64,000 nucleotides of DNA from contig NZ_FNGC01000005.1 of assembly GCF_900102785.1 (NCBI RefSeq), forward strand, positions 124,001 to 188,000, written 5' to 3'. Numbering within the stretch: the stretch's first letter is position 1; every line of letters begins with the position of its first letter. This stretch comes from Arthrobacter sp. ok362 (GTDB taxonomy: Bacteria; Actinomycetota; Actinomycetes; Actinomycetales; Micrococcaceae). Below, in pieces: positions 56,393 to 64,000 of this stretch. Below the pieces are notes generated by a model, which made no database searches, was not told the DNA's origin, and saw nothing but the letters and a program-made list of their open reading frames with translations. A program made the translations under genes and the position numbers.

Positions 56393-56778
56393 CTGCTGAT
56401 GGGATCCGGGATCCGTGGCCCACGCGTCAGCAGGCCCGGCCTCTGGGAATCGATGGTCCCAGACGGAAGTCGGTCTCCGACAAACCCTTTGTCCTGCGGC
56501 CATTGGCGCTGCAAGAGGGGAGATCTCCAAAATCGCCCAAAAATGCAGCGAATTCCCGGAACGGACTGAACCTTGGGGGCCCTCCGCGGGGACTCCCCGG
56601 GAATTTGCGTAACCCATCGATTTAGAGAACGTTGACTTGCGCTCATGTTGCCCATTTTGTTGCGGGATACCATTTACGGCCCGACAGACCCGGAAAAAAT
56701 AGGTCATGCGTAACTTGACCTTACAACAGGGTATTCTTCTCAACTGACTCAGCACGAAAATAGAATATTGGGGGATTA
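56393..56778. other. Spacer before the large membrane-protein gene
   Basis: About 385 bases without a supported gene. The right half (from about 56600) is noticeably AT-richer than its surroundings and probably contains the promoter; candidates include TTGACC near 56714 with AT-rich hexamers about 20 bases on. The left half shows nothing recognisable. Confidence 0.5.
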
Positions 56779-59322
56779 ATGATTGAACAACAGCATCCGG
56801 AACTCAGACCGGCTGGGCCAACTAACGACAAGCCGACCGTCGCCGCTAACGGCGCATCCGGTGACGGAGATCGATCGGCGTCCGCGACTGTATTGACGTC
56901 AATGTCGACCATCTTGAAAGACTTTGACTATAAATCCTTGGTTCCCGGAGCTCTGGTCGGACTCGTCTCTTACCTGGCGATGGTCGTTCTCGCGGTAGTC
57001 ACTCTCGTCCTGGCGTTGGTCGGCGTGAGCGCCAGCAATGGGGGCAGCGCAGAGATTCCCTCCAGTTCGATGTTCCCCAGCGGTACAGCGCCGTCACTCT
57101 GGTCAGTGGTGGTGCAGCTGGCAGTCCAGTTGGTCGTTATGAGCCAGCTCGGCGTCCTCGGTACCAGCGTAGACGCGACCATTCCTCTGCTGGGAAACGT
57201 GCACGGATCAGCAAACCTTTTTGCCGTCCCGCTCCTTCTGACAGCCCTGTCGGTCGTAATTCTCTTTCTTGGGGGCCGAATTGCCGCCAGAAGAACAACC
57301 GCTGAGGTCGGGGATGGATTATGGCGTGGATCGTTAGCAGCGGGTCTGGTTTTCAGCTTGTTAGTCAATGTCGGAGGCGGAATATTTAGCATTGCGCTGC
57401 CTCCGTCAGTAGTGAAGATTTCTCCGGTATGCGCTGTAACTTTTGGTTCGGTCGTGACTGCTGTAGTCCTCGGAATGTTCGCGACCCTGGCCGGTCGATT
57501 GTCGATGCGGCGTCGAGCCCAGGCCAAAACTGGGGTGAGGGCTGGGGCCCGCGCCGCTATTGAGGCAGTCGCAGTACACTACGGAATCTTCCTCGGCGTT
57601 GCGATCCCTTTTGCGGTCGTGGCCATGGGGATCAAGCTCGGCTGGCAGGCAACGCTGTCAGCACCACTGTGGGCGCCAACTGCAGGTTTGTTCCTGCTCG
57701 GGCTTGGTCATCTAAGTGCCCTAAACCGAACCTGGAGCGTCGGTTCGTCGATGTCTTCATCCGCGAATTCTTCCGGATCGGACATCGGATTCGGTTTCGG
57801 CAGCGGGCTGACGCAGTTCGGCGTCCCTGGCTGGATCGGTTGGCTGCTGCTGCTCTTGGCCCTCATCGCCATGGTTGCGACGTCTGTGTTTTGGTACTTG
57901 CGCCGCGGACCGCTCGCCGCGAAAAAGGCGTCGGACTGGGCGGTACTTCCTGCCGCGTTTCTGATTGCGGGGGCGCTGTCGACGTGGATCAGCACCGCCT
58001 CTGCCGCTTTTGAGGCCGGATCATTCGCATCCGGTGCCGGCACTGTGTCGCTGGCAGGATGGACGGCATTTGCCCTGATGGTCTGGGGTGCCGCGACGGA
58101 GGCGTCAGCTCGCTATTTGGCGCCTCATCTGAGCCGATACATACCCATGCGCCTGGTCCACAGGGTCGTCCACAACCAGGAGGAAAACCCCACGCCCGCA
58201 GCATCAGCCGATGCCCAGGATCCTTCCTCGGCCACTCGTCCGGTCGGCAAATCTGCGGGGGAGCCAGTTTTTGCAGCCCACCCCGCCCTGTTGCCGCGGG
58301 AGCCAATGGGTGCCGGGCGGAGGCGGGCACTCGCCTTGGTGTTCAGCGGAATAGGTCTGGTGGTGCTCCTGATTGTGGGAGGAGCCATCACGATCAATGT
58401 GCTCAAGGCCGGAAATGGACCAGCCAAACCCGTGGAAGCCTATCTCCAGGCACTGAAAAACGGTGACGCAACCACGGCGATGGCTTTGTCCGACCCTGGG
58501 CTTGCCAACGATCAGAGAGTGCTGCTGACCGACCAGGTGTATTCCAAAGCGAACAAGCGCGTTGACAGCTTCGAGATTGTTTCGTCAAAGGTCTCCGATG
58601 ACACAGCGGTCGTCGTTGCGGAACTGCACCAAGACGGCCGAAAGACACAGACGAGTTTCAGCCTCCGCAAAGCGAATCCGGAACTACTGGATGATCACTG
58701 GAAGATGGAATCGGCGCCAATAGGGAGTGTGTCGGTTTCCACGAACAGCCCCGTGAACACGGTTCTCGTAAATGGGCAGGAAATCAACATCGGTTCCCGC
58801 TCGGCTGGCCTAAACCTGCCGGCGCTGCCGGGAGAATACGTTGTGGAACTACCGTCGTCCCAGAAGTACTTGACCGCAGCGAAGTCAACCGTTCTGGTTC
58901 CGTTGGACCTCCAAACCACGCCCACACTCTCCCTCGAAGTCGAAGCCTCCGAGGCGCTCAAAGCGGAAGCCATGGCGCAGGTCGATGCCCACCTCGCCGA
59001 ATGCCTTAAGTCGACTGAGGGGCAGCCCACTGACTGCCCGTTCAGCATGTATAGCTCATCCAGTCACGCCAGGAACTTCCACTGGTCCATGCCCTCAAAA
59101 CCGTCGTTCAGCCTGACGAGGGACCCGTACAGTGGCTCCGACTTTGCCCTACGTCTCAGCACGATTACGTCCGGCAAAGCGACCGTTAGCTATGAAGAGG
59201 ACAACTCCTATGGCTTCGGTTCTCCAGAGTGGAAGCCGGCAACAGACACAATGTCCTTCTCCCTGGATGCCACGGTCACACTGGAGAACGGCGAAGTGAA
59301 GATCGTATACAGCAGGTACTAG
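56779..59322 (+). CDS. Large polytopic membrane protein with TcaA-like extracellular domains
   Basis: An 847-residue protein and the only gene between the two att-like repeats. Residues 1-50 are hydrophilic. Residues about 52-450 hold roughly ten hydrophobic segments. A hydrophilic loop (about 465-535) leads to another helix (LVFSGIGLVVLLIVGGAITI). The last 290 residues are outside: an NTF2-like start (PVEAYLQALKNGDATTAMAL), then an Ig/PEGA-like block (VNTVLVNGQEINIGSR...PALPGEYVVEL) resembling TcaA/YvbJ. The family is not named with certainty. It may be a cell-envelope sensor; no integrase accompanies it. Confidence 0.75.
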   Translation: MIEQQHPELRPAGPTNDKPTVAANGASGDGDRSASATVLTSMSTILKDFDYKSLVPGALVGLVSYLAMVVLAVVTLVLALVGVSASNGGSAEIPSSSMFPSGTAPSLWSVVVQLAVQLVVMSQLGVLGTSVDATIPLLGNVHGSANLFAVPLLLTALSVVILFLGGRIAARRTTAEVGDGLWRGSLAAGLVFSLLVNVGGGIFSIALPPSVVKISPVCAVTFGSVVTAVVLGMFATLAGRLSMRRRAQAKTGVRAGARAAIEAVAVHYGIFLGVAIPFAVVAMGIKLGWQATLSAPLWAPTAGLFLLGLGHLSALNRTWSVGSSMSSSANSSGSDIGFGFGSGLTQFGVPGWIGWLLLLLALIAMVATSVFWYLRRGPLAAKKASDWAVLPAAFLIAGALSTWISTASAAFEAGSFASGAGTVSLAGWTAFALMVWGAATEASARYLAPHLSRYIPMRLVHRVVHNQEENPTPAASADAQDPSSATRPVGKSAGEPVFAAHPALLPREPMGAGRRRALALVFSGIGLVVLLIVGGAITINVLKAGNGPAKPVEAYLQALKNGDATTAMALSDPGLANDQRVLLTDQVYSKANKRVDSFEIVSSKVSDDTAVVVAELHQDGRKTQTSFSLRKANPELLDDHWKMESAPIGSVSVSTNSPVNTVLVNGQEINIGSRSAGLNLPALPGEYVVELPSSQKYLTAAKSTVLVPLDLQTTPTLSLEVEASEALKAEAMAQVDAHLAECLKSTEGQPTDCPFSMYSSSSHARNFHWSMPSKPSFSLTRDPYSGSDFALRLSTITSGKATVSYEEDNSYGFGSPEWKPATDTMSFSLDATVTLENGEVKIVYSRY

Positions 59323-59365
59323 TTGCACTGACGATGGTGGGACCACACAACAAGCCGCGGTAAAA

Positions 59366-59439
59366 GGGGTTCAAATCCCCCCTCGCGCACGCAATCGAAA
59401 GAACCCCGGTCTTCGGACCGGGGTTCTTTGTTTAACCCC
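59366..59439 (+). repeat. Right copy of the tRNA-Leu 3'-end repeat (att-like)
   Basis: The exact 28-bp match (59366-59393) to the tRNA-Leu 3' end is followed by an identical terminator hairpin (59401-59426, then TTTGTTT). No rest of a tRNA precedes it; the sequence before is TAAAAGGGG. It therefore serves as a second terminator, downstream of the membrane-protein gene. Confidence 0.88.
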
Positions 59440-59507
59440 ATGCCTTATCTCAGGTTTAGCCCGGAGGGCCGGGCGCCCGGCCGGCAAGACTGCCGGCCCG
59501 GCGACCG

Positions 59508-60200
59508 CTAGGCCGCCCGCAGCGCCCCGAGTCCGGCGAGGAGTGCCTCGAGTCCCAGGCTGAAGGCGACGTCGGCCGGTTTTTCATGGCTGCCCTCGGC
59601 CAGGCGCTGGACGGCCGAGGTGAAATGCGGCGTCGAGGCGGCCATGGTCCCGGAATCAAATATGTCCGCCGGCGCCGTGACGTCGTACGCGGAGCCAAAG
59701 ATGAAGGATTCGAACGCCACTATGGCCGGGACGATCCGCTCCTGCGGGAAGCCTGCGCGGAGGAAGCCCGCGCTGACGGCCTCATACATAGCCAGCGTCT
59801 TGGGGGCATCGGCCACGGGCAGCACGGCGATGACGGGGATCAGCGGTGTGTGCTTGGAAAACACATCGCGGTAGCTCCACGCCCAGTCACGCACGGCCTG
59901 CTCCCAAGGCCCGGCCTCGAAGGCCGCGACGTCCACGAATGAGGTCAAGTGGTCCTGGACCAGGACCAGCACGTCCCGCTTGGAGGAGACGTGGTTGTAC
60001 AGCGCCGAGGGTGCCACATTGAGGGTTCGCGCCAGGGCCGCCATCGTGAAGCCGTCATAGCCGCTCTTGCCGATCAGTTGCAGGGCTGCCGTAGTGATGC
60101 CGTTCTGGTCCAGCACAGCCGCGGCGGGTCGGCCCACCCGGCGGCGCGGCTCGGCGACGGGGCCGTGCGGATCGGCGGGGGCGCTGGTTGCTGCCGTCAT
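59508..60200 (-). CDS. TetR-family transcriptional regulator
   Basis: A 230-residue regulator. The helix-turn-helix is in FTMAALARTLNVAPSALYNH then VSSKRDVLVLV, at about residues 50-80. The C-terminal ligand domain is of the TetR_C_1 type (FSKHTPLIPVIAVLPVADAP). It is divergent from the putrescine oxidase gene, with a perfect palindrome in the spacer. It probably represses that gene and itself and responds to putrescine or a product; this is inferred from position. Confidence 0.9.
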   Translation of the reverse strand: MTAATSAPADPHGPVAEPRRRVGRPAAAVLDQNGITTAALQLIGKSGYDGFTMAALARTLNVAPSALYNHVSSKRDVLVLVQDHLTSFVDVAAFEAGPWEQAVRDWAWSYRDVFSKHTPLIPVIAVLPVADAPKTLAMYEAVSAGFLRAGFPQERIVPAIVAFESFIFGSAYDVTAPADIFDSGTMAASTPHFTSAVQRLAEGSHEKPADVAFSLGLEALLAGLGALRAA

Positions 60201-60322
60201 TCGGCGCCTTTCTTCTTAGCTCGGCTGGCGGTTTCGGAGATGTCTCCATTCTGCCCCTACTTTACGGGCGAAATTCACTCGGCATTGGGTCTTCCCTGAA
60301 GCGGAAGCAAGGTCTATCATTT

Positions 60323-60343
60323 TAAATGAACGGCATTCATTTA
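60323..60343. promoter_or_regulatory. Palindromic operator, probable TetR-regulator site
   Basis: TAAATGAA and its exact complement TTCATTTA are separated by CGGCA. The 21-bp site lies 39 bases before the putrescine oxidase start, in an AT-rich stretch where its promoter should be. The size and symmetry suit a TetR dimer. Confidence 0.7.
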
Positions 60344-60381
60344 GTGGTCAGCATCACTCTAGCGGCCACGGAGAGGACATC

Positions 60382-61770
60382 ATGCTGGAACTTGACCGCG
60401 ACGTCGTCATCGTAGGGGCGGGCCCTTCCGGGCTGACCGCCGCCCGCGAGCTGAAGAAGGCCGGACTGAGTGTCGCAGTGCTCGAGGCACGGGACCGCGT
60501 GGGCGGCCGGACCTGGACCGACACGGTCGACGGCGCCATGCTCGAAATCGGCGGACAGTGGGTTTCACCGGACCAGACGGCGCTGCTGGCGCTAATCGAT
60601 GATCTTGGACTGCAGACCTACTCCCGCTACCGCGATGGCGAATCCGTCTACATCGGCGCGGACGGCAAGCGCACCTTGTACACCGGCGAGAGCTTCCCCG
60701 TCAGCGGAACCACCGCCGCCGAAATGGACAAGCTCACTGCCCTGCTGGACTCCCTCGCCGCGGAGATCGGCGCCGAGGAGCCGTGGGCACACCCCAAGGC
60801 CCGCGAGCTGGACACCATTTCCTTCCACCACTGGCTCCGGCAGAACTCAACGGACGAGGAAGCCTGCAACAATATCGGCCTCTTCATCGCCGGCGGCATG
60901 CTGACCAAGCCCGCCCACGCCTTCTCCGCCCTGCAGGCCGTCCTGATGGCAGCCTCCGCCGGGTCCTTCAGCAACCTCACCGATGAGGACTTCATCCTGG
61001 ACAAGCGGGTTGTCGGCGGGATGCAGCAGGTTTCACTGCTGCAGGCCGCGGAACTGGGGGAGGACGTCGTCCTCGACAGCCCGGTCCGCACCATCAACTG
61101 GACCGAGGACGCGAGCGGGGGACACCGCGTCACCGCAGTCTCTAAACGGGCCACCGTGAACGCCCGCTTCGTCATCATGGCCGTGCCGCCGAACCTCTAC
61201 TCCCGGGTGTCCTTCAACCCGCCGTTGCCCCGCCGCCAGCACCAGATGCACCAGCACCAGTCGCTCGGCCTGGTCATCAAGGTCCACGCCGTCTACAGCA
61301 CGCCGTTCTGGCGCGAGGACGGCCTCTCCGGAACCGCCTTCGGCGCCGGCGCCCTTGTGCAGGAGGTCTACGACAACACCAACCACGAGGACCCGCGTGG
61401 CACGCTGGTGGGCTTCGTCTCGGATGAAAAAGCCGACGCCATGTTCGAGCTCAGCACCGAGGACCGCCGCCGCGCCATCCTCGAATCCATCGCCTCCTTC
61501 CTCGGCCCGAAGGCCCTCGAGCCTGAGGTTTACTACGAGTCCGACTGGGGTTCCGAGGAATGGACCCGTGGTGCTTACGCCGCCAGCTATGACCTCGGCG
61601 GGCTGCACCGTTATGGCAAGGACCAGCTGAAGCCGGTCGGCCCCATCTACTGGTCCTGCTCGGATCTCGCGGCGGAGGGCTACCAGCACGTCGATGGTGC
61701 CGTACGGATGGGCCAGACCACGGCGGCCAGGATCGTCACCGCGGCCGACCGCACCTCCGTCACCTCCTAG
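60382..61770 (+). CDS. puo: Putrescine oxidase (flavin amine oxidase)
   Basis: FAD-dependent amine oxidase of 462 residues that converts putrescine to 4-aminobutanal, ammonia and hydrogen peroxide. FAD motifs are VVIVGAGPSGLTAARELKKA and EARDRVGGRTW; the region LEIGGQWVSPDQTALL and the C-terminal EGYQHVDGAVRMGQ match putrescine oxidases of Rhodococcus and Kocuria closely. ATG with GGAGAGG upstream. It heads a rightward unit with a Usp protein and a permease, and diverges from the TetR regulator. Confidence 0.9.
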   Translation: MLELDRDVVIVGAGPSGLTAARELKKAGLSVAVLEARDRVGGRTWTDTVDGAMLEIGGQWVSPDQTALLALIDDLGLQTYSRYRDGESVYIGADGKRTLYTGESFPVSGTTAAEMDKLTALLDSLAAEIGAEEPWAHPKARELDTISFHHWLRQNSTDEEACNNIGLFIAGGMLTKPAHAFSALQAVLMAASAGSFSNLTDEDFILDKRVVGGMQQVSLLQAAELGEDVVLDSPVRTINWTEDASGGHRVTAVSKRATVNARFVIMAVPPNLYSRVSFNPPLPRRQHQMHQHQSLGLVIKVHAVYSTPFWREDGLSGTAFGAGALVQEVYDNTNHEDPRGTLVGFVSDEKADAMFELSTEDRRRAILESIASFLGPKALEPEVYYESDWGSEEWTRGAYAASYDLGGLHRYGKDQLKPVGPIYWSCSDLAAEGYQHVDGAVRMGQTTAARIVTAADRTSVTS

Positions 61771-61813
61771 AAACACCCCAACAGTTCGGTTCAGTTAAGA
61801 GAGGAACGGCCAG

Positions 61814-62737
61814 ATGCGTTACGTAGTGGGGTACTCAGCCAATGCCAGAGGCCACGATGCCGTAAATCTGGCCGTTTCCCTGGCGCTGGGGCGCGGAGCG
61901 AGCCTGGATCTTGTGCTGGCGGTTCCCGAAGTGCAGCAGTCCGGGCACGCCCTCGCACCGAAGGTTGGCTTTGAAAATCTGCTCAATGAGCAGGCCCAGG
62001 AGTGGCTGGACCAGGCACTGGCACTGGTTCCGTCCGGTGTACCGGCCCAGACCCATCTCCGCAGCGGTGAGTCGGACGCGCACGCTCTGATCGAGGCTGC
62101 CGAGGAGTTCGGAGCGGATCTGCTCATCATCGGCGCGACCAGCAACGGGATCTTCAAGCGGTTCTCGATCGGGCCGGTGGCCAGCGCTCTGCTCCACGCC
62201 TCGACCGTCCCGGTAGCGCTGGCGCCGCACGGCTACCACCGCCAGGAGGCCCTGACGCGGATCAGTTGCGGACTCGGAAGCCGGGCGGGCGCCGAGAAGC
62301 TGCTCGATTTGGCAATCGGCATGGCCGCGAACCGGGACCTGCCACTGCGCGTGGTGTCACTGCTGGAACTCGACGGCGGCGACGCGGCCGATGCAGCCGG
62401 CGGCGCCGATGCGGCCCGGGAGTACGCGGCGAAGCACCTTGCCGCGGCCCTGCCGGGCGGCGATCAGGAAGCCGGGGAGGAACCGAAGACGGAAGTGGTC
62501 GTCGGACACGGACGGAGCATCGAGGAAGCGGTGGACCGGCTGGACTGGGAAGACGGCGAGGTCCTGCTGATCGGATCGAGCAGGCTTGCCAAGGGCCGGT
62601 CCATCTTCCTCGGCAGCACGGCCAACCGCATTCTGCGCGCCCTGCCGGTGCCGATGATTGTGGTCCCGAGCGACTATGAACTCAAGCAACCCAACCAGCC
62701 GGCGTCGAACGACATTCCCGGAGAGGCACAAAAATGA
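61814..62737 (+). CDS. Tandem universal stress protein
   Basis: A 307-residue protein with two Usp domains. The ATP-binding Gly patterns are GATSNGIFKRFSIGPVA in the first domain and GSSRLAKGRSIFLGSTA in the second. It lies 43 bases after puo and its stop overlaps the permease start as ATGA. Usp domains coupled to amino-acid permeases are common and may regulate transport; this is inference. Confidence 0.88.
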   Translation: MRYVVGYSANARGHDAVNLAVSLALGRGASLDLVLAVPEVQQSGHALAPKVGFENLLNEQAQEWLDQALALVPSGVPAQTHLRSGESDAHALIEAAEEFGADLLIIGATSNGIFKRFSIGPVASALLHASTVPVALAPHGYHRQEALTRISCGLGSRAGAEKLLDLAIGMAANRDLPLRVVSLLELDGGDAADAAGGADAAREYAAKHLAAALPGGDQEAGEEPKTEVVVGHGRSIEEAVDRLDWEDGEVLLIGSSRLAKGRSIFLGSTANRILRALPVPMIVVPSDYELKQPNQPASNDIPGEAQK

Positions 62738-64000
62738 GCACCGAACGCGCGATGCCACAGGCATCGCACCCCGGACAACACACCGAACAGCACCACGGGC
62801 TGAGCGAGAAGGGCCTGAAAGCCGGATCGGTGGGGCTGATTGGCGCCGTCGTTATTGGCATTTCATGCATCGCGCCGGCCTACACCCTCACGGCGGCCCT
62901 GGGCCCCACGGTCTCCGAGGTCGGCGTGCACCTGCCGGCGATTTTCCTGGTGGGCTTCGTTCCCATGCTGCTGGTGGCGCTCGGCTACCGCGAGCTGAAC
63001 AACGCGATGCCCGATGCCGGAACCTCCTTCACCTGGGCCTCGCGGGCGTTCGGCCCGTGGCTCGGCTGGATGGGCGGCTGGGGCCTGATTGCCGCGACCA
63101 TCATTGTGCTCTCGAACCTGGCCGCCGTCGCGGTGGACTTCTTCTACCTCATGCTGGCGCAGATTTTCGGCAATCCTGAGCTCGCCGACCTCACTACGAA
63201 CCTGCCGCTGAATATCGCCACGACGCTGGTGTTCATCGCCCTCGCGTGCTGGATCTCCTACCGCGGCATGGAAACCACCAAGTCAGTCCAGTATGTGCTC
63301 GTGGGATTCCAGCTGCTGGTGCTCGGCTGGTTCTCCGTGGCTGCGTTCAGCCACGTCGCCAACGGCACCGCCTTTGACGCCACCGCCATCCAAGCGGACT
63401 GGTTCAACCCGTTCGCGGTCGAATCGTTCTCCGCCTTCGCCGCCGGCGTTTCCCTGTCCATCTTTATCTACTGGGGCTGGGACGTCACGCTGACCATGAA
63501 CGAGGAGACCAAGAACCCGGAGAAGACCCCGGGCCGTGCCGCCACCGTTACGGTGCTGGTCATCGTCATCATCTACATGACCGTCGCCCTGGCCACTCTT
63601 TCCTACGCCGGCATCGGCGACACCGGTCTCGGTGTCGGAAACCCGGAGAACCAGGGCAGCATCTTCGCCGTCCTGGCCGGCCCGGTGATGGGTCCCTTCG
63701 CGATCCTGATGTCCCTGGCCATCCTCAGCAGCTCGGCCGCGTCCCTGCAGTCCACCTTCGTCTCGCCGGCGCGCACCCTGCTGTCCATGGGCCACTACAA
63801 GGCCCTGCCGCAGAAGTTCAGCCGGATCAGCCCCACGCACAAGTCGCCAAGCTACGCCACGATTGCCTCGGCTGTGGCTGCCGCGGCGTTCTACGTCATT
63901 ACCCGCACCACGTCGGAAAACGCACTGTGGGACACCATCACGGCGCTGGGCATGATGATCTGCTTCTACTACGGCATCACCGCCCTGGCCTGTGTCTGGT
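62734..64000 (+). CDS. APC-family amino acid/polyamine permease (cut by window edge)
   Basis: The first 422 residues of an APC-superfamily transporter; the 3' end is outside the window. After a polar N-terminus the family's first helix is GLIGAVVIGISCIAPAYTL. Further helices include LPAIFLVGFVPMLLVALGYR and FAAGVSLSIFIYWGWDVTL, and the NEETKNPEKTPGRA loop is typical of the amino-acid/polyamine branch. Coupled to the Usp gene and downstream of putrescine oxidase, it is a likely putrescine or amine importer. Confidence 0.9.
   Translation, partial: MSTERAMPQASHPGQHTEQHHGLSEKGLKAGSVGLIGAVVIGISCIAPAYTLTAALGPTVSEVGVHLPAIFLVGFVPMLLVALGYRELNNAMPDAGTSFTWASRAFGPWLGWMGGWGLIAATIIVLSNLAAVAVDFFYLMLAQIFGNPELADLTTNLPLNIATTLVFIALACWISYRGMETTKSVQYVLVGFQLLVLGWFSVAAFSHVANGTAFDATAIQADWFNPFAVESFSAFAAGVSLSIFIYWGWDVTLTMNEETKNPEKTPGRAATVTVLVIVIIYMTVALATLSYAGIGDTGLGVGNPENQGSIFAVLAGPVMGPFAILMSLAILSSSAASLQSTFVSPARTLLSMGHYKALPQKFSRISPTHKSPSYATIASAVAAAAFYVITRTTSENALWDTITALGMMICFYYGITALACVW

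Overview
The window is a chromosomal replication-origin region of a high-GC actinobacterium. Gene order and protein sequences fit the Micrococcaceae, most likely Arthrobacter/Pseudarthrobacter. The order pcnB - nudix - murJ - trxB - trxA - parB - parA - rsmG - jag - yidC - yidD - rnpA - rpmH / dnaA - oriC - dnaN - gnd - recF - dciA - gyrB - gyrA - DUF3566 - tRNA-Ile - tRNA-Ala - ppi - rhomboid - crgA - srtE - pabA - pknB - pknA - pbpA - rodA - pstP - fhaB - fhaA - tRNA-Leu closely matches the oriC neighbourhood of other actinobacteria, including Mycobacterium. Assignment to a genus is inference from this order and from protein resemblance.

Layout. 0-4.1 kb holds a CrtI-like oxidoreductase, a GT87 membrane mannosyltransferase-like protein, and a stretch with two very short ORFs that have near-perfect Shine-Dalgarno sequences. 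4.1-12.4 kb carries a histidine phosphatase, CCA-adding enzyme, Nudix hydrolase, the lipid II flippase MurJ, a separate membrane protein with only a kinase N-lobe, and thioredoxin reductase/thioredoxin. 12.4-18.1 kb is a 5.7-kb gene-poor zone with eight parS sites upstream of the one in the parB terminator, a DnaA-box cluster, tandem repeats and a broken IS481 transposase. 18.2-24 kb is the leftward parBA-rsmG-jag-yidC-yidD-rnpA-rpmH block. 24-36.3 kb is the rightward replication block (dnaA, oriC, dnaN, gnd, recF, dciA, gyrB, gyrA). 36.3-42 kb mixes tRNAs, a cupin, a transporter, a glycosyltransferase, a helical-repeat protein, cyclophilin and rhomboid.

42.0-43.2 kb is gene-free and carries seven exact DnaA boxes joined to a second conserved motif, more exact boxes than the dnaA-dnaN spacer itself. 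43.2-46 kb has a Tag-like glycosylase lacking most zinc ligands, CrgA, a class E sortase, a 56-residue membrane protein and PabA/TrpG. 46.1-55.9 kb is the leftward Ser/Thr kinase - cell-wall operon (fhaA to pknB), translationally coupled at most junctions. 56.26-59.44 kb is a tRNA-Leu gene whose 3' end and terminator are repeated 3.05 kb downstream, bracketing one large membrane-protein gene: the footprint of a site-specific insertion. 59.5-64 kb is a putrescine-use cluster (TetR regulator, putrescine oxidase, tandem-Usp protein, APC permease cut by the window edge) with a perfect palindrome as likely operator.

Functional links. Cell-wall growth (MurJ, the N-lobe protein, RodA, PbpA, CrgA, PknA/B, PstP, FhaA/B) and replication/segregation (DnaA, ParAB, parS, DnaN, DciA, gyrase) dominate. 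Phosphorylation by PknA/PknB and reading by the FHA proteins probably connects the two ends of the region.
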